A DNA stretch of 64,000 nucleotides, taken from the NCBI GenBank assembly GCA_944327255.1, contig CALVHA010000001.1, positions 62,001 through 126,000 on the forward strand, in the 5' to 3' direction. How positions within the stretch are numbered: position 1 is the first letter of the stretch; each line of letters begins with the position of its first letter. The notes below the pieces were generated by a model, which made no database searches, had not been told where the DNA came from, and saw only the letters and a list, made by a program, of their open reading frames with translations. The position numbers were made by a program, and so were the translations under genes. Below are positions 17,284 through 26,216 of the stretch, one piece after another. The DNA is from Candidatus Gastranaerophilales bacterium. Lineage in GTDB: Bacteria > Cyanobacteriota > Vampirovibrionia > Gastranaerophilales > Gastranaerophilaceae.

Positions 17284-20124
17284 TTACAGCACACCTTTAA
17301 GATACTGACCTGTTATAGATTTTTTATTTTTGGCAAGTTCATGAGGAGTTCCAGTTGCAACTATCTGTCCGCCGGCATTACCGCCTTCTGGTCCCAAGTC
17401 AATTATATAATCGGCAACTTTTATTAAATCAAGGTTATGTTCAATAATAAGAATAGTATTACCCTGATCAGCAAGCTGTTGAATTATTTTTATAAGCTTG
17501 TCCAAATCATACCAGTGAAGTCCCACTGACGGTTCATCAAGGAGATACAAGGTTTTACCTGTTGCACGCTTATTTAACTCAGAGGCAAGTTTAATTCTTT
17601 GCGCCTCGCCCCCGGACAAAGTTGTAGCACTTTGCCCAAGTTTAATATAATCTAAACCTACGTCATTCAAGGTTTGTAACTTATTTTTTATAGTCGGAAT
17701 ACTGTCAAAAAATTCAAGAGCTTCTTTTACACTCATATCAAGAACATCTGCGATTGTTTTGCCCTTAAATTTTACTTCAAGAGTTTCACGATTATACCGT
17801 TTACCTTTGCAAACAGGACATTTTACATAAACATCAGATAAAAAATTCATCTCTATTTTATTAACACCGTCACCTTTACATGCCTCACAGCGTCCGCCTT
17901 TTACGTTAAAACTAAACCGTCCCGGCTTATACCCTCTTACTTTTGCCTCATTTGTCTTTGCGTACAAATCTCTTATATGCGTAAACACATCCGTGTAAGT
18001 TGCAGGATTTGAACGAGGAGTTCTGCCGATTGGAGATTGGTCTATATCAATAATTTTATCTATATTTTCAAAACCTAAAATCTCGTCTACTCCCTGAGGT
18101 TTCGGCCGATTTCCTCGAAGCTTGTGGAGTGCATATTCATAGATTAATTCCTGCATCAGCGTAGATTTTCCGGAGCCAGATACGCCTGTCAGGACAACAA
18201 TTTTACCGAGTGGAATATCCACATCTATATTTTTTAAATTATTTAAATAGGCATTTTTAACTTGGAGATATTTTCCATTTCCTTCTCTAATTTTTTCCGG
18301 AACAGGAATCACTTTTTCCCCGCTAAGGTATTGTCCGGTGAGAGACGATTTACACTTAATAATATCGTCCAACTCTCCCTGCGCAACAATTTTCCCACCG
18401 TTAACACCAGCTTTTGGCCCGATATCAACAATATAATCAGCGTTACGCATTGTATCTTCATCATGTTCTACAACAATTAATGTATTGCCAAGATTTCTGA
18501 GTTTAAGCAAAGTCTTAATCAACCTATCATTATCACGCTGGTGCAGTCCAATAGAAGGCTCATCCAGAACATAGAGAACACCTGACAACCCACTTCCGAT
18601 TTGAGTCGCAAGACGAATTCTCTGAGCTTCTCCACCTGAAAGAGTTCCTGCCATACGTGAAAGGTTTAAGTAACTCAAACCAACATCTTTCATAAATCTT
18701 AAACGCGCACGAATTTCGTCCAAAATTTGCTTTGCTATCTGCAAATGATATTCATCAAGCTCAAGATATAAATCCTCAATAAATTCTAGTTCTTCATCAA
18801 TAGACATCAGAGTGAATTCATAAATATTCTTGCCTTTAATTTTTACTGCCAGCGGGAAAGGCTTAAGCCTTGCTCCATTACAAGCCGGACAAGGCGTTGT
18901 TGTCATATATTTTTCAATTTCCTCACGCCAGTATTCACCGTTTGAATCATTATATCTTTTTTCTAAAAATGGAATTACGCCAGGGAATTTATGATATTTT
19001 GTTTCATAACGGTGTGTTCCAAAGCGCTTTACTCTGAAAGCCATCAGTTCATCCCCCCCATATAGAATTATATCCTGATGAACTTTCGGCAAATCTTCAA
19101 AAGGTTTATCCATATCAATACCATAATGCGAGCAAACCGATTTCAGAGTATCATCGTAATAGTCTGTAGAAGTTTTTGACCACGGATAAATAGCACCGTC
19201 TTTTAAGGACTTTTTTCTGTCCGGAACAATCAAATTCGGATCAATTACAAAATCCGCTCCAAGACCTGAACATCTTTCGCAAGCTCCATATGGAGCATTA
19301 AAAGAAAATATTCTCGGAGTAAGTTCTTCAAAACTGAGGTTACACTTAGGACAAGAAAGCTTTTCGCTGAAAATAATTTCCGAACCTTCTTTTGAATCTT
19401 TTCTTGAAACAACGTCAACTATTGCAATTCCATCTGCTTTTTTAAGTGCAATTTGAACACTATCCGCAATTCTAGATTGAGCGCTTTCTTTTACGACAAT
19501 TCGGTCCACAACAACATGAATTGTATGCTTCTGGGTTTTTGTAAGTTTTATTTCATCCTCATCAAGATTATATATTTCACCGTCAACTTTTACTCTTACA
19601 AAACCTTCCTGACGAAGTTCTTCAAAAATCGATTGAAATTCTCCCTTTTTCCCTCTAACAACAGGTGCAAGTATTTGAATTTTCTCGCCTTCGCCGAGCT
19701 TTAAAATACTATTGACAATTTCATCAATTGTCTGCGGCTTAATCTCATCTCCACAATTAGGACAATAAGGAGTGCCAACACGTGCGTAAAGGAGTCGTAA
19801 ATAATCATAAATTTCAGTTACTGTCCCGACGGTTGAACGCGGGTTATTGCTTGTTGACTTCTGGTCTATCGAGATAGCAGGAGAAAGCCCGTCTATATAT
19901 TCAACATCAGGCTTATCCATCTGCCCCAAAAACTGTCTTGCATAAGTCGAAAGGCTTTCAATATAACGTCTTTGACCTTCAGCAAAAATAGTATCAAACG
20001 CAAGGGAAGATTTTCCAGAGCCAGAAACACCAGTGAAAACAATTAATTCATTTTTTGGAATCTCCAGCGATATATCCCTTAAATTATGTTCCTTAGCACC
20101 CTTAATCGTAATCTTATCTAACAT
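17284..20124 (-). CDS. uvrA: Excinuclease ABC subunit A
   Basis: This is a 946-residue DNA-damage recognition ATPase of nucleotide excision repair, of standard length. Two ABC modules are visible, each split by insertions. The first has a Walker A GVSGSGKS at residues 32-39 and a signature LSGGEAQRIRLATQIG. The second has GVSGSGKSTLMQE and LSGGEAQRIKLASELN. Zinc-binding CxxC pairs occur in both halves (CPKC and CERC; CEAC and CPVC). It is monocistronic, with 44 bases to folP on its upstream side, so the two may be co-transcribed. Confidence 0.98.
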   Translation of the reverse strand: MLDKITIKGAKEHNLRDISLEIPKNELIVFTGVSGSGKSSLAFDTIFAEGQRRYIESLSTYARQFLGQMDKPDVEYIDGLSPAISIDQKSTSNNPRSTVGTVTEIYDYLRLLYARVGTPYCPNCGDEIKPQTIDEIVNSILKLGEGEKIQILAPVVRGKKGEFQSIFEELRQEGFVRVKVDGEIYNLDEDEIKLTKTQKHTIHVVVDRIVVKESAQSRIADSVQIALKKADGIAIVDVVSRKDSKEGSEIIFSEKLSCPKCNLSFEELTPRIFSFNAPYGACERCSGLGADFVIDPNLIVPDRKKSLKDGAIYPWSKTSTDYYDDTLKSVCSHYGIDMDKPFEDLPKVHQDIILYGGDELMAFRVKRFGTHRYETKYHKFPGVIPFLEKRYNDSNGEYWREEIEKYMTTTPCPACNGARLKPFPLAVKIKGKNIYEFTLMSIDEELEFIEDLYLELDEYHLQIAKQILDEIRARLRFMKDVGLSYLNLSRMAGTLSGGEAQRIRLATQIGSGLSGVLYVLDEPSIGLHQRDNDRLIKTLLKLRNLGNTLIVVEHDEDTMRNADYIVDIGPKAGVNGGKIVAQGELDDIIKCKSSLTGQYLSGEKVIPVPEKIREGNGKYLQVKNAYLNNLKNIDVDIPLGKIVVLTGVSGSGKSTLMQELIYEYALHKLRGNRPKPQGVDEILGFENIDKIIDIDQSPIGRTPRSNPATYTDVFTHIRDLYAKTNEAKVRGYKPGRFSFNVKGGRCEACKGDGVNKIEMNFLSDVYVKCPVCKGKRYNRETLEVKFKGKTIADVLDMSVKEALEFFDSIPTIKNKLQTLNDVGLDYIKLGQSATTLSGGEAQRIKLASELNKRATGKTLYLLDEPSVGLHWYDLDKLIKIIQQLADQGNTILIIEHNLDLIKVADYIIDLGPEGGNAGGQIVATGTPHELAKNKKSITGQYLKGVL

Positions 20125-20168
20125 AGTACTAATATTATTGCACTAAAAAATTTCTTGGCAACAATAAT

Positions 20169-21311
20169 TTAAACATTATCGAGCATATCAATAAGCATTC
20201 TGTGCAAACGGACGTTATGAACCCTTATAATGTCAACTTTTCTCTCTACAGTCAGAGTATTTAAAGCCACAGTAAAAATATCTTTAGTATTATTGTCTGC
20301 GTCTGGAATATTTAAGAGACTCTTTCTTGAAACACCAAGCATAATAGGACATTCTAAAATCCGTAATTCCTCAATGCGCTTAATTATCTCAAAATTATGT
20401 TCTCTTGTTTTCCCAAAACCAATACCAGGATCAATAATAATATTTTCTTTCTTAATTCCGTTTTCAACTGCAGTATCTATACGCTTATTTAAATCAAGAA
20501 AAATTTCATCCATTAAGTTTGAATATATCGGGTTAATTTGCATTGTTTCAGGAATTCCCTTTGAATGCTGAATAACAATAGGACATCCGAAATCTGCAAT
20601 AACCGACATCATATTTTTATCATAGCTTAAGCCAGAAACATCGTTAATAGCTGTTGCCCCAGCCTCAAGACAATATCTTGCGACTTCCGCATTTCTCGTA
20701 TCAATACTTATCGGCAAATCAATATTATTTTCCCTAATAAAATCAAGTATAGGTAAAAGCTTTGACAACTGTTCATCAGCCGGCACAGCTTCTGAAAATG
20801 GTTTCGTAGACTCTGCACCGATATCAATCATATCAGCTCCGTCCTCTACAAGTTTAATAAGATGAGTCGCTGCCTGCTCAAAATTCTCATATTCTCCACC
20901 ATCAGAAAAAGAATCAGCGGTAAGGTTTAAAATGCCCATAATTTTAGTTTTCTCTGGGGCATCAAAAGATAGAAGTCGTTCAATTTCTCTCCCCAACTTT
21001 CTGAGTCCAAATGGCTGAAGTCCAAGTTGAACAGCAATTTTGGAAAGCTGGGAAATACTTCCGCCCAGAATACAATCCGCTTTATCAATTTTACCTGTTA
21101 TAGTATTTTTAGGAGTAGCACAATCTGCCCCAAAGGATAATGCAGTCTGTTTTAGAATATTTGCCTGTGCGACAGAAAGTCCAAAAATTTTTATATTTTT
21201 ATAATTATATTTATCTATGGCTCTTGAAGCATAAGATTTATCAAAATCTATTGCCACGAGTTCCTTCAGAATATCATCAGTTTTTAATTCTCGTAAAATA
21301 AAATCATGCAT
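20169..21311 (-). CDS. folP: Dihydropteroate synthase with N-terminal extension
   Basis: This 380-residue protein condenses p-aminobenzoate with dihydropterin pyrophosphate in folate synthesis. The TIM-barrel core occupies about residues 120-375 with the motifs MGILNLTADSFSDGGEY, DIGAESTKP, PISIDTR, IIDPGIGFGKTREHN, GVSRKS and a terminal VRVHNV-like segment (IRVHNV). The first 115 residues are an extra domain, found in some clostridial-type DHPS proteins, of unknown role. It lies directly upstream of uvrA. Confidence 0.93.
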   Translation of the reverse strand: MHDFILRELKTDDILKELVAIDFDKSYASRAIDKYNYKNIKIFGLSVAQANILKQTALSFGADCATPKNTITGKIDKADCILGGSISQLSKIAVQLGLQPFGLRKLGREIERLLSFDAPEKTKIMGILNLTADSFSDGGEYENFEQAATHLIKLVEDGADMIDIGAESTKPFSEAVPADEQLSKLLPILDFIRENNIDLPISIDTRNAEVARYCLEAGATAINDVSGLSYDKNMMSVIADFGCPIVIQHSKGIPETMQINPIYSNLMDEIFLDLNKRIDTAVENGIKKENIIIDPGIGFGKTREHNFEIIKRIEELRILECPIMLGVSRKSLLNIPDADNNTKDIFTVALNTLTVERKVDIIRVHNVRLHRMLIDMLDNV

Positions 21312-21359
21312 AATCCGAGTTTAGCATGATTTTATATATTATTCAACAAATTAAATTTA

Positions 21360-21857
21360 TTATATTTTAGAATTATCCGTCACTGTACTAAGTTTATTTA
21401 AGAAAGTATTAAATACTTCCCCAATACCAGTAATAAATACAAATATGGAAGCCCCTCCACCAATTATGGAGCCAAGTTTACCTGTGAACATTCCCTTCAT
21501 AAATTTCGGCATTTTTGAAGCTTTAGCCCAATTTGCAATATCAAGTCTTAACTGTCTATAATTAAGTTTCAGTGCATTCCACAAAGAATTTGACTGTTTG
21601 ACAGGTTCGCTTACAAGAGTTGCTCCTTCAGCTACGGAATTAATAGTACCGCGGAGTTTTTCACTTGATTTAAACATTTTAAAAGCTCCACTTCTTGTAG
21701 CAGAATAACCGGCTCCAGCAGCACCAGTTGCAGCCGCAGCTTCGCCTACCCGTTCTTTACGATCTTCCCGACGAGCAGAAGCATTGGAAGCATCGCCTGT
21801 AAATGTTACAAATTTAGGACCAATTGCATTAAGCTGCATCTGAAACATCTCCTCCAA
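21360..21857 (-). CDS. Hypothetical membrane-associated protein, 165 aa
   Basis: I do not recognise this protein. It has an Ala/Gly-rich segment (EAAAATGAAGAGYSATRSG, about residues 38-56) and a hydrophobic C-terminal helix (GGGASIFVFITGIGEVF). The N-terminus contains KFVTFTGDAS, similar to the short aromatic-plus-Gly motif in neighbouring unknown genes. The start overlaps the end of the upstream gene by 29 bases; an internal Met five codons further would reduce the overlap. The two genes are surely co-transcribed. Confidence 0.65.
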   Translation of the reverse strand: MEEMFQMQLNAIGPKFVTFTGDASNASARREDRKERVGEAAAATGAAGAGYSATRSGAFKMFKSSEKLRGTINSVAEGATLVSEPVKQSNSLWNALKLNYRQLRLDIANWAKASKMPKFMKGMFTGKLGSIIGGGASIFVFITGIGEVFNTFLNKLSTVTDNSKI

Positions 21858-22623
21858 CTATATATTCTCTGTCATTTACAAAATATTTACCGTCTTTATT
21901 AACTTCAACATTTTGTGTTCGTCCGTCAATAGTTTTGCCGCCAAGAACATTAATAGCAGCAGTTCCGCCACCTGCAACGCCCATTGTTTCAACAAATACA
22001 CGTTTATAATTTAAGTTTTTAAAATAATTAACGGTTTTATTTTTTAAATTTACAGTTCCATGATATAGAGAATTTTCCTTAACGGCCTGTTGCCATCTTG
22101 TTAAAGTGTTGCCTACGGAAGTATCAAGGAAAGAATTTTCCCATCTTTTTATTCTCGTACCTGAATTCTTATACCAGTCTTTGCCCGAAATATATTTACC
22201 TAAATCAGAAAATTTTGTAGAAGCATATTTCCAAGAAGAAACCAATTTTTTTCCAATAGATTGCATAGAATCGGTTTTTCCGATTTTAGATAAAACTTCT
22301 AATGTTCCGACAGTTCCCCATCTAAGCCCGCCCCATCCAATGGCCACAGCAGTTAATCCCGAAAGAATTTTTGTCCCGGTCTTTACTCCCGGAACATTTT
22401 CTGTTGATTTTGCAATAGCGTCAACATTTGCCTTTGTCTGTTTCCAAAGATCAAGTTCTTTTTTTCTATCCATATCAAAACCATAGTTCTCATAATAGCT
22501 ACTGTCATGCGAATCTGTTACATCTTCATACTCCACATCCTCTGCATAGCGCTGTAAATCACTCCGCCCGAATGACAGGTTACGACTATAATTATTTACT
22601 AAGCCCGGTTGAATTGTTAACAT
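21829..22623 (-). CDS. Hypothetical protein with internal hydrophobic segment, 264 aa
   Basis: This is an unknown protein with an acidic, Tyr-rich N-terminal region following SRNLSFGRSD, a Gly/Ala hydrophobic stretch (ILSGLTAVAIGWGGLRWG, about residues 85-102) and a second one near the C-terminus (VAGGGTAAINVLGG). No classical signal peptide is seen. It precedes and overlaps the 165-residue gene, suggesting a two-protein unit, perhaps envelope-associated. The ATG has no strong Shine-Dalgarno site; GGAGTGTAG lies close by. Confidence 0.65.
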   Translation of the reverse strand: MLTIQPGLVNNYSRNLSFGRSDLQRYAEDVEYEDVTDSHDSSYYENYGFDMDRKKELDLWKQTKANVDAIAKSTENVPGVKTGTKILSGLTAVAIGWGGLRWGTVGTLEVLSKIGKTDSMQSIGKKLVSSWKYASTKFSDLGKYISGKDWYKNSGTRIKRWENSFLDTSVGNTLTRWQQAVKENSLYHGTVNLKNKTVNYFKNLNYKRVFVETMGVAGGGTAAINVLGGKTIDGRTQNVEVNKDGKYFVNDREYIVGGDVSDAA

Positions 22624-22850
22624 ATTTTCTACACTCCATTAGTTTAATATTTCAGGAACATAAAACCTTCTAAAAAAAATTTTTTGCGCATTATTAATAA
22701 ATTGTTACAAATATTTGCAACTAAAGTATCGCATATTTTTCAAAATTTGTAAATAGATATATGAAGAGATACTAAGAGTTAAAATAAATACTTGTCATCA
22801 ACTGTTGTTTGTCATAGTATAAAAAATATAGAAATAGCTAAGGAGAAAAT

Positions 22851-24314
22851 ATGAACGAGCTTTTAAAGAAAACAGCTGCCGAACAAAGTAAGGCTTTGAA
22901 AAATAAAGAAATTTCCGCTGTTGAATTAACACAGGCTGCTTTTGAAAGAATTGACGAACTTGAAGAAAAATTGGGAGCATTCAACTCTCTAACAAAAGAA
23001 ACAGCTATTAATACAGCAAAAAAAGTTGATGAAAAAATCGCAAAAGGAGAAGAATTACCGCTTCTTGCAGGAATTCCTCTTGCTCTAAAAGATAATATGA
23101 ACCTTATAGGTTCAAAAACAACTGCGTCAAGCAAAATTCTGGAAAATTTTGTATCACCTTTCAACGCAACAATAACTCAAAAATTATTGGATAATCTGGT
23201 TCCAATCGTCGGGAAAGCAAATCTAGACGAATTTGCAATGGGGTCTTCAAATGAAAACTCTGCATTCAAAAAAGTTCACAATCCTTGGAACTTAAACAAA
23301 GTTCCTGGCGGTTCCTCAGGTGGTTCTGCAGCCAGTGTTGCATCATGCGAAGCGACTCTGGCATTGGGATCTGACACCGGCGGTTCAATACGACTTCCTG
23401 CATCTTTCTGTGGTATTGTCGGAATGAAACCAACATATGGACGTGTTTCTAGATATGGTCTTATCGCATTTGCTTCATCATTAGACCAAATCGGACCTTT
23501 TGCCCGTTCCGTTGAAGATGCGGCTAATCTTCTGGAAGTTATATCCGGTCATGATCCTAAAGATTCAACATCTTTAAATCTGCCTGTTGAACATTATGCA
23601 GCTTCTTTAAAAGACGATATTAAAGGTAAAAAAGTCGGCGTTATAAAAGAATTAATGTCAGAAGGTTTATCCGAAGATGTTGCAAAAGCAATGCAAAATG
23701 CAATAGAAACTTATAAAAATTTAGGATGTGAAATTATTGAAATTTCTCTTCCTAAGTTGAAATATTCAATCGGAATTTATTATATTCTTGCAACGGCTGA
23801 ATGCAGCTCAAACCTTGCAAGATTTGACGGTGTAAGATACGGTTACAGAACCCCTGATGCTAAAAATCTTATGGAAATGTATACAAAAACAAGAGCTGAA
23901 GGGTTTGGACCTGAAGTTAAAAGACGTATAATGCTTGGAACTTATGCTTTGAGTTCAGGGTATTATGATGCCTATTATAAAAAAGCTCAACAAATGAGAG
24001 CACTGGTAACAGAAGATTTTAAAGAAGCGTTCAAGAAAGTTGATATTTTAATATCTCCAACTTGTCCGAACACAGCATTTGATTTAGGCGCAAAATCTTC
24101 TGACCCTCTTCAGATGTATTTAACTGATATCGCAACAATTTCTGCAAACCTTGCAGGTATTCCGGGTATAAGTATACCTGCAGGATTTGACAAGGACGGA
24201 ATGCCTATCGGGTTACAGATACTAGCCCCACAATTACAAGAAGGCAAACTGTTTAATATGGCTTACCAATTCGAACAATCTCACGATTATTGGAAACAGT
24301 TAGCCAATATATAA
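22851..24314 (+). CDS. gatA: Aspartyl/glutamyl-tRNA amidotransferase subunit A
   Basis: This 487-residue amidase subunit of GatCAB releases ammonia from glutamine to convert Glu-tRNA(Gln) to Gln-tRNA(Gln). The amidase triad is visible: Lys in GIPLALKDN (K80), the glycine/serine loop GGSSGGSAASVA (about residue 150) and the Ser in DTGGSIRLPASFCG. The length is standard. A clear AAGGAGAAAAT precedes the ATG. gatB and gatC are not adjacent, so the complex is encoded at dispersed sites. Confidence 0.97.
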   Translation: MNELLKKTAAEQSKALKNKEISAVELTQAAFERIDELEEKLGAFNSLTKETAINTAKKVDEKIAKGEELPLLAGIPLALKDNMNLIGSKTTASSKILENFVSPFNATITQKLLDNLVPIVGKANLDEFAMGSSNENSAFKKVHNPWNLNKVPGGSSGGSAASVASCEATLALGSDTGGSIRLPASFCGIVGMKPTYGRVSRYGLIAFASSLDQIGPFARSVEDAANLLEVISGHDPKDSTSLNLPVEHYAASLKDDIKGKKVGVIKELMSEGLSEDVAKAMQNAIETYKNLGCEIIEISLPKLKYSIGIYYILATAECSSNLARFDGVRYGYRTPDAKNLMEMYTKTRAEGFGPEVKRRIMLGTYALSSGYYDAYYKKAQQMRALVTEDFKEAFKKVDILISPTCPNTAFDLGAKSSDPLQMYLTDIATISANLAGIPGISIPAGFDKDGMPIGLQILAPQLQEGKLFNMAYQFEQSHDYWKQLANI

Positions 24315-24325
24315 ACATTAAAAAT

Positions 24326-24360
24326 AAAAAAGCCACTCCTCAAATAGGAGTGGCTTTTTT
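24326..24360 (+). terminator. Terminator of gatA
   Basis: AAAAAGCCACTCCT and AGGAGTGGCTTTTTT form a stem of about 13 bp around a 6-base loop, followed by a T run, 11 bases after the gatA stop. It also faces the 3' end of the prepilin pseudogene on the other strand. Confidence 0.93.
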
Positions 24361-24369
24361 TAAGGCATT

Positions 24370-24996
24370 TTAATAATCCATTTTCCATCCACTTTCAATA
24401 ATTCTTGCACCACAACCATAACCGGAAGTATATTTCAAATTCGGGTCACAAGAATTGTCAGATCTCCAATACCCAGCACCATGAGGCGCAAAATTAAATG
24501 AGGCGTATTTTTCACTCCCCCTTGGCACAAGATGTCCATCAGATGTGATTGCAAACCAGAATATATCACGCCCCCATTTGTTAGGTTTCTTAGTGCCATT
24601 TATATCCAGTCTGAAAAACCTTGAACTTTAAAATTAGGAATAGATGACGCTCTCGCTGTTTTATTAAAGGATATATAATAAGACATTGCGGAACCATCAG
24701 GTAATATAAAAATCCAATGACCTTTGGAATTTTTAAATTTCAACTCCTTTTGCAATTTTTTAAAGAAACTACCACAACCGTAAGATTCGGGATAATGTCC
24801 TTCTTCACATCGATCCCAGGTTATAGATTTAAAAAGAGATGTATCTTCTAAAGAATCAGCCTCTTTACGAGCCATAATCAGGGTAAACGCTTTTCTTTGC
24901 CTTAAATTGGAAACACAACCAACCAAGCAAAAACCTTGTCCTATCTTAGATAGAGTTGCCCCCTCCCGTTTTCATTGTTATATCAAGCTTTTTCAT
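24370..24996 (-). pseudogene. Frameshifted and internally deleted prepilin gene
   Basis: The start ATG at 24994-24996 has the GGAGGATAAAAGT ribosome binding site shared with the intact prepilins. After 15 codons the frame stops, but the -1 frame continues as REGATLSKIGQGFCLV and then LRQRKAFTL, a prepilin peptidase-type site. The hydrophobic helix expected after FTL is missing. Near 24606 a second frameshift separates the body from LDINGTKKPNKWGRDIFWF, the family's C-terminal motif, which ends in a TAA at 24370-24372. At least two frameshifts and an internal deletion make it non-functional as a pilin. Confidence 0.75.
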
Positions 24997-25122
24997 ACTT
25001 TTATCCTCCATTATTTCTTCAATATAAACGATTTTTGCATATTTTTCAAGAACCTCATAGCCAAAACGGTTCCTAAAATCTTTATAGCCATATACTCCTA
25101 GCAATGACTGAAATTTAAAAAG
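24946..25122 (-). pseudogene. 58-codon open frame following the 25123 gene in frame
   Basis: Immediately after the TAA of the small regulator gene, the same frame is open for 58 codons. The first 40 residues look like real protein (VYGYKDFRNRFGYEVLEKYA), but there is no start codon until the ATG that also forms the prepilin ribosome binding site region. It ends inside the prepilin pseudogene. It may be the remnant of a gene truncated when the prepilin sequence was inserted. Confidence 0.4.
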
Positions 25123-25416
25123 TTAAAATAAACGATTTTTACCTGACAAAGTTTTGGCACCTTGCTCAAAGCTGTTTTTCTTCATGGTTTTAGTATCTTT
25201 AAAAACTATTTCATATCCTAAAGTTTTAGCAATATCGTTAATTTCGCTAAATTTTATTGTACAATTTTTCAGCTTATTATAAAAACCAGCATATGAATTG
25301 CTATAATTTTTTTCCTCGTGAAGCTTTTTCAATAATTTTCTAAGAGTAAGTCCACGATAAATAGTAAGAGCCTTTATAAAATCCATAAGAGGAACATTTT
25401 CATACTTGTAATCCAT
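25123..25416 (-). CDS. Small HTH-like regulator, 97 aa
   Basis: This basic, helical protein is arranged like phage-type Cro/CI regulators: a first helix with KALTIYRGLTLRKLLKKL, a middle segment SNSYAGFYNKLKNCTIKF compatible with a recognition helix, and NDIAKTLGYEIVFK, the common closing segment of short XRE-like proteins. The C-terminal 25 residues are probably disordered. It starts at an ATG with no strong ribosome binding site. The DNA-binding role is inferred from pattern only. Confidence 0.6.
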   Translation of the reverse strand: MDYKYENVPLMDFIKALTIYRGLTLRKLLKKLHEEKNYSNSYAGFYNKLKNCTIKFSEINDIAKTLGYEIVFKDTKTMKKNSFEQGAKTLSGKNRLF

Positions 25417-25526
25417 AATATTATTATTCTAATTATAAAGAAACTTTTATACAAAACACTTGATAAATTATACTTAATAAGATATAATATATATATACAT
25501 AGATATATATTAACAAGGAGCTAGCT

Positions 25527-26216
25527 ATGAAAAAAGGATTTACGTTAGCAGAGGTTTTGATAACTCTGGGAATTATTGGGGTCGTTGCCGCAATGACATT
25601 ACCGACGCTTATATCAAATTATCAAAAAATCGTTCTTGAAACCCAATATAAAAAAGGTTTATCGGTTCTAGGCAATGCAATGCAAATGGCGATGGCAAAG
25701 AACAATACACCTGGAGATTTAGGTTCAACGCCGATTAATCAGTGCTATTCAGCGACTGATACAATGCAGCGAGCAGATTGTTTTAAGGAAGAAAGTAAAA
25801 AATTATTCTCTGTAACATTAGATGCATATAATCAGGCTTTTGCGGAATCCTTAATGATGCTTGAATATTCAGAACCATCTGTAAGCAGTATATTTTTTCC
25901 ACCAGCATATGCTAGTGCAGCATTTGAACCATATCCATGGCTGTTAGGTACAAATTGGGTATTTATGACACCTGACGGGATTGTTTATGGATTTAATCAA
26001 TATGTTCAAGATTATGAGAGAACAATACTTGGGTTCTATGTCCTTATGGATGTAAACGGAGCAAAAAAACCAAATAAAGTCGGAGAAGATTTATTCAAAT
26101 TGGCTATAAATAAGTCCGGTAAAATTACAGATATGACATGTCTGCTGAGAACAGGCGGGAATAGATGTACTAGAGAAGATATAAAAAAAGCATTCGGAAC
26201 AGATAGCATTTATTAG
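25527..26216 (+). CDS. Prepilin-type protein, 229 aa
   Basis: A type IV pilin or type II secretion pseudopilin-like precursor. The short leader MKKG is followed by FTLAEVLITLGIIGVVAAMT; cleavage by prepilin peptidase is expected between Gly4 and Phe5. The globular part contains IFFPPAYASA and the family motif MDVNGAKKPNKVGEDLF near residue 175, and ends in a two-cysteine segment (CLLRTGGNRC) that may form the pilin D-loop. AACAAGGAG precedes the ATG, and a plain promoter-like AT-rich region lies upstream, without the long leader of the other two prepilins. Its N-terminal codons differ from theirs at synonymous sites. Confidence 0.9.
   Translation: MKKGFTLAEVLITLGIIGVVAAMTLPTLISNYQKIVLETQYKKGLSVLGNAMQMAMAKNNTPGDLGSTPINQCYSATDTMQRADCFKEESKKLFSVTLDAYNQAFAESLMMLEYSEPSVSSIFFPPAYASAAFEPYPWLLGTNWVFMTPDGIVYGFNQYVQDYERTILGFYVLMDVNGAKKPNKVGEDLFKLAINKSGKITDMTCLLRTGGNRCTREDIKKAFGTDSIY

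Noticed and set aside
22838..23164. 108-codon minus-strand frame opposite gatA
   Set aside because: Shadow of the gatA codon pattern; gatA itself is unambiguous.
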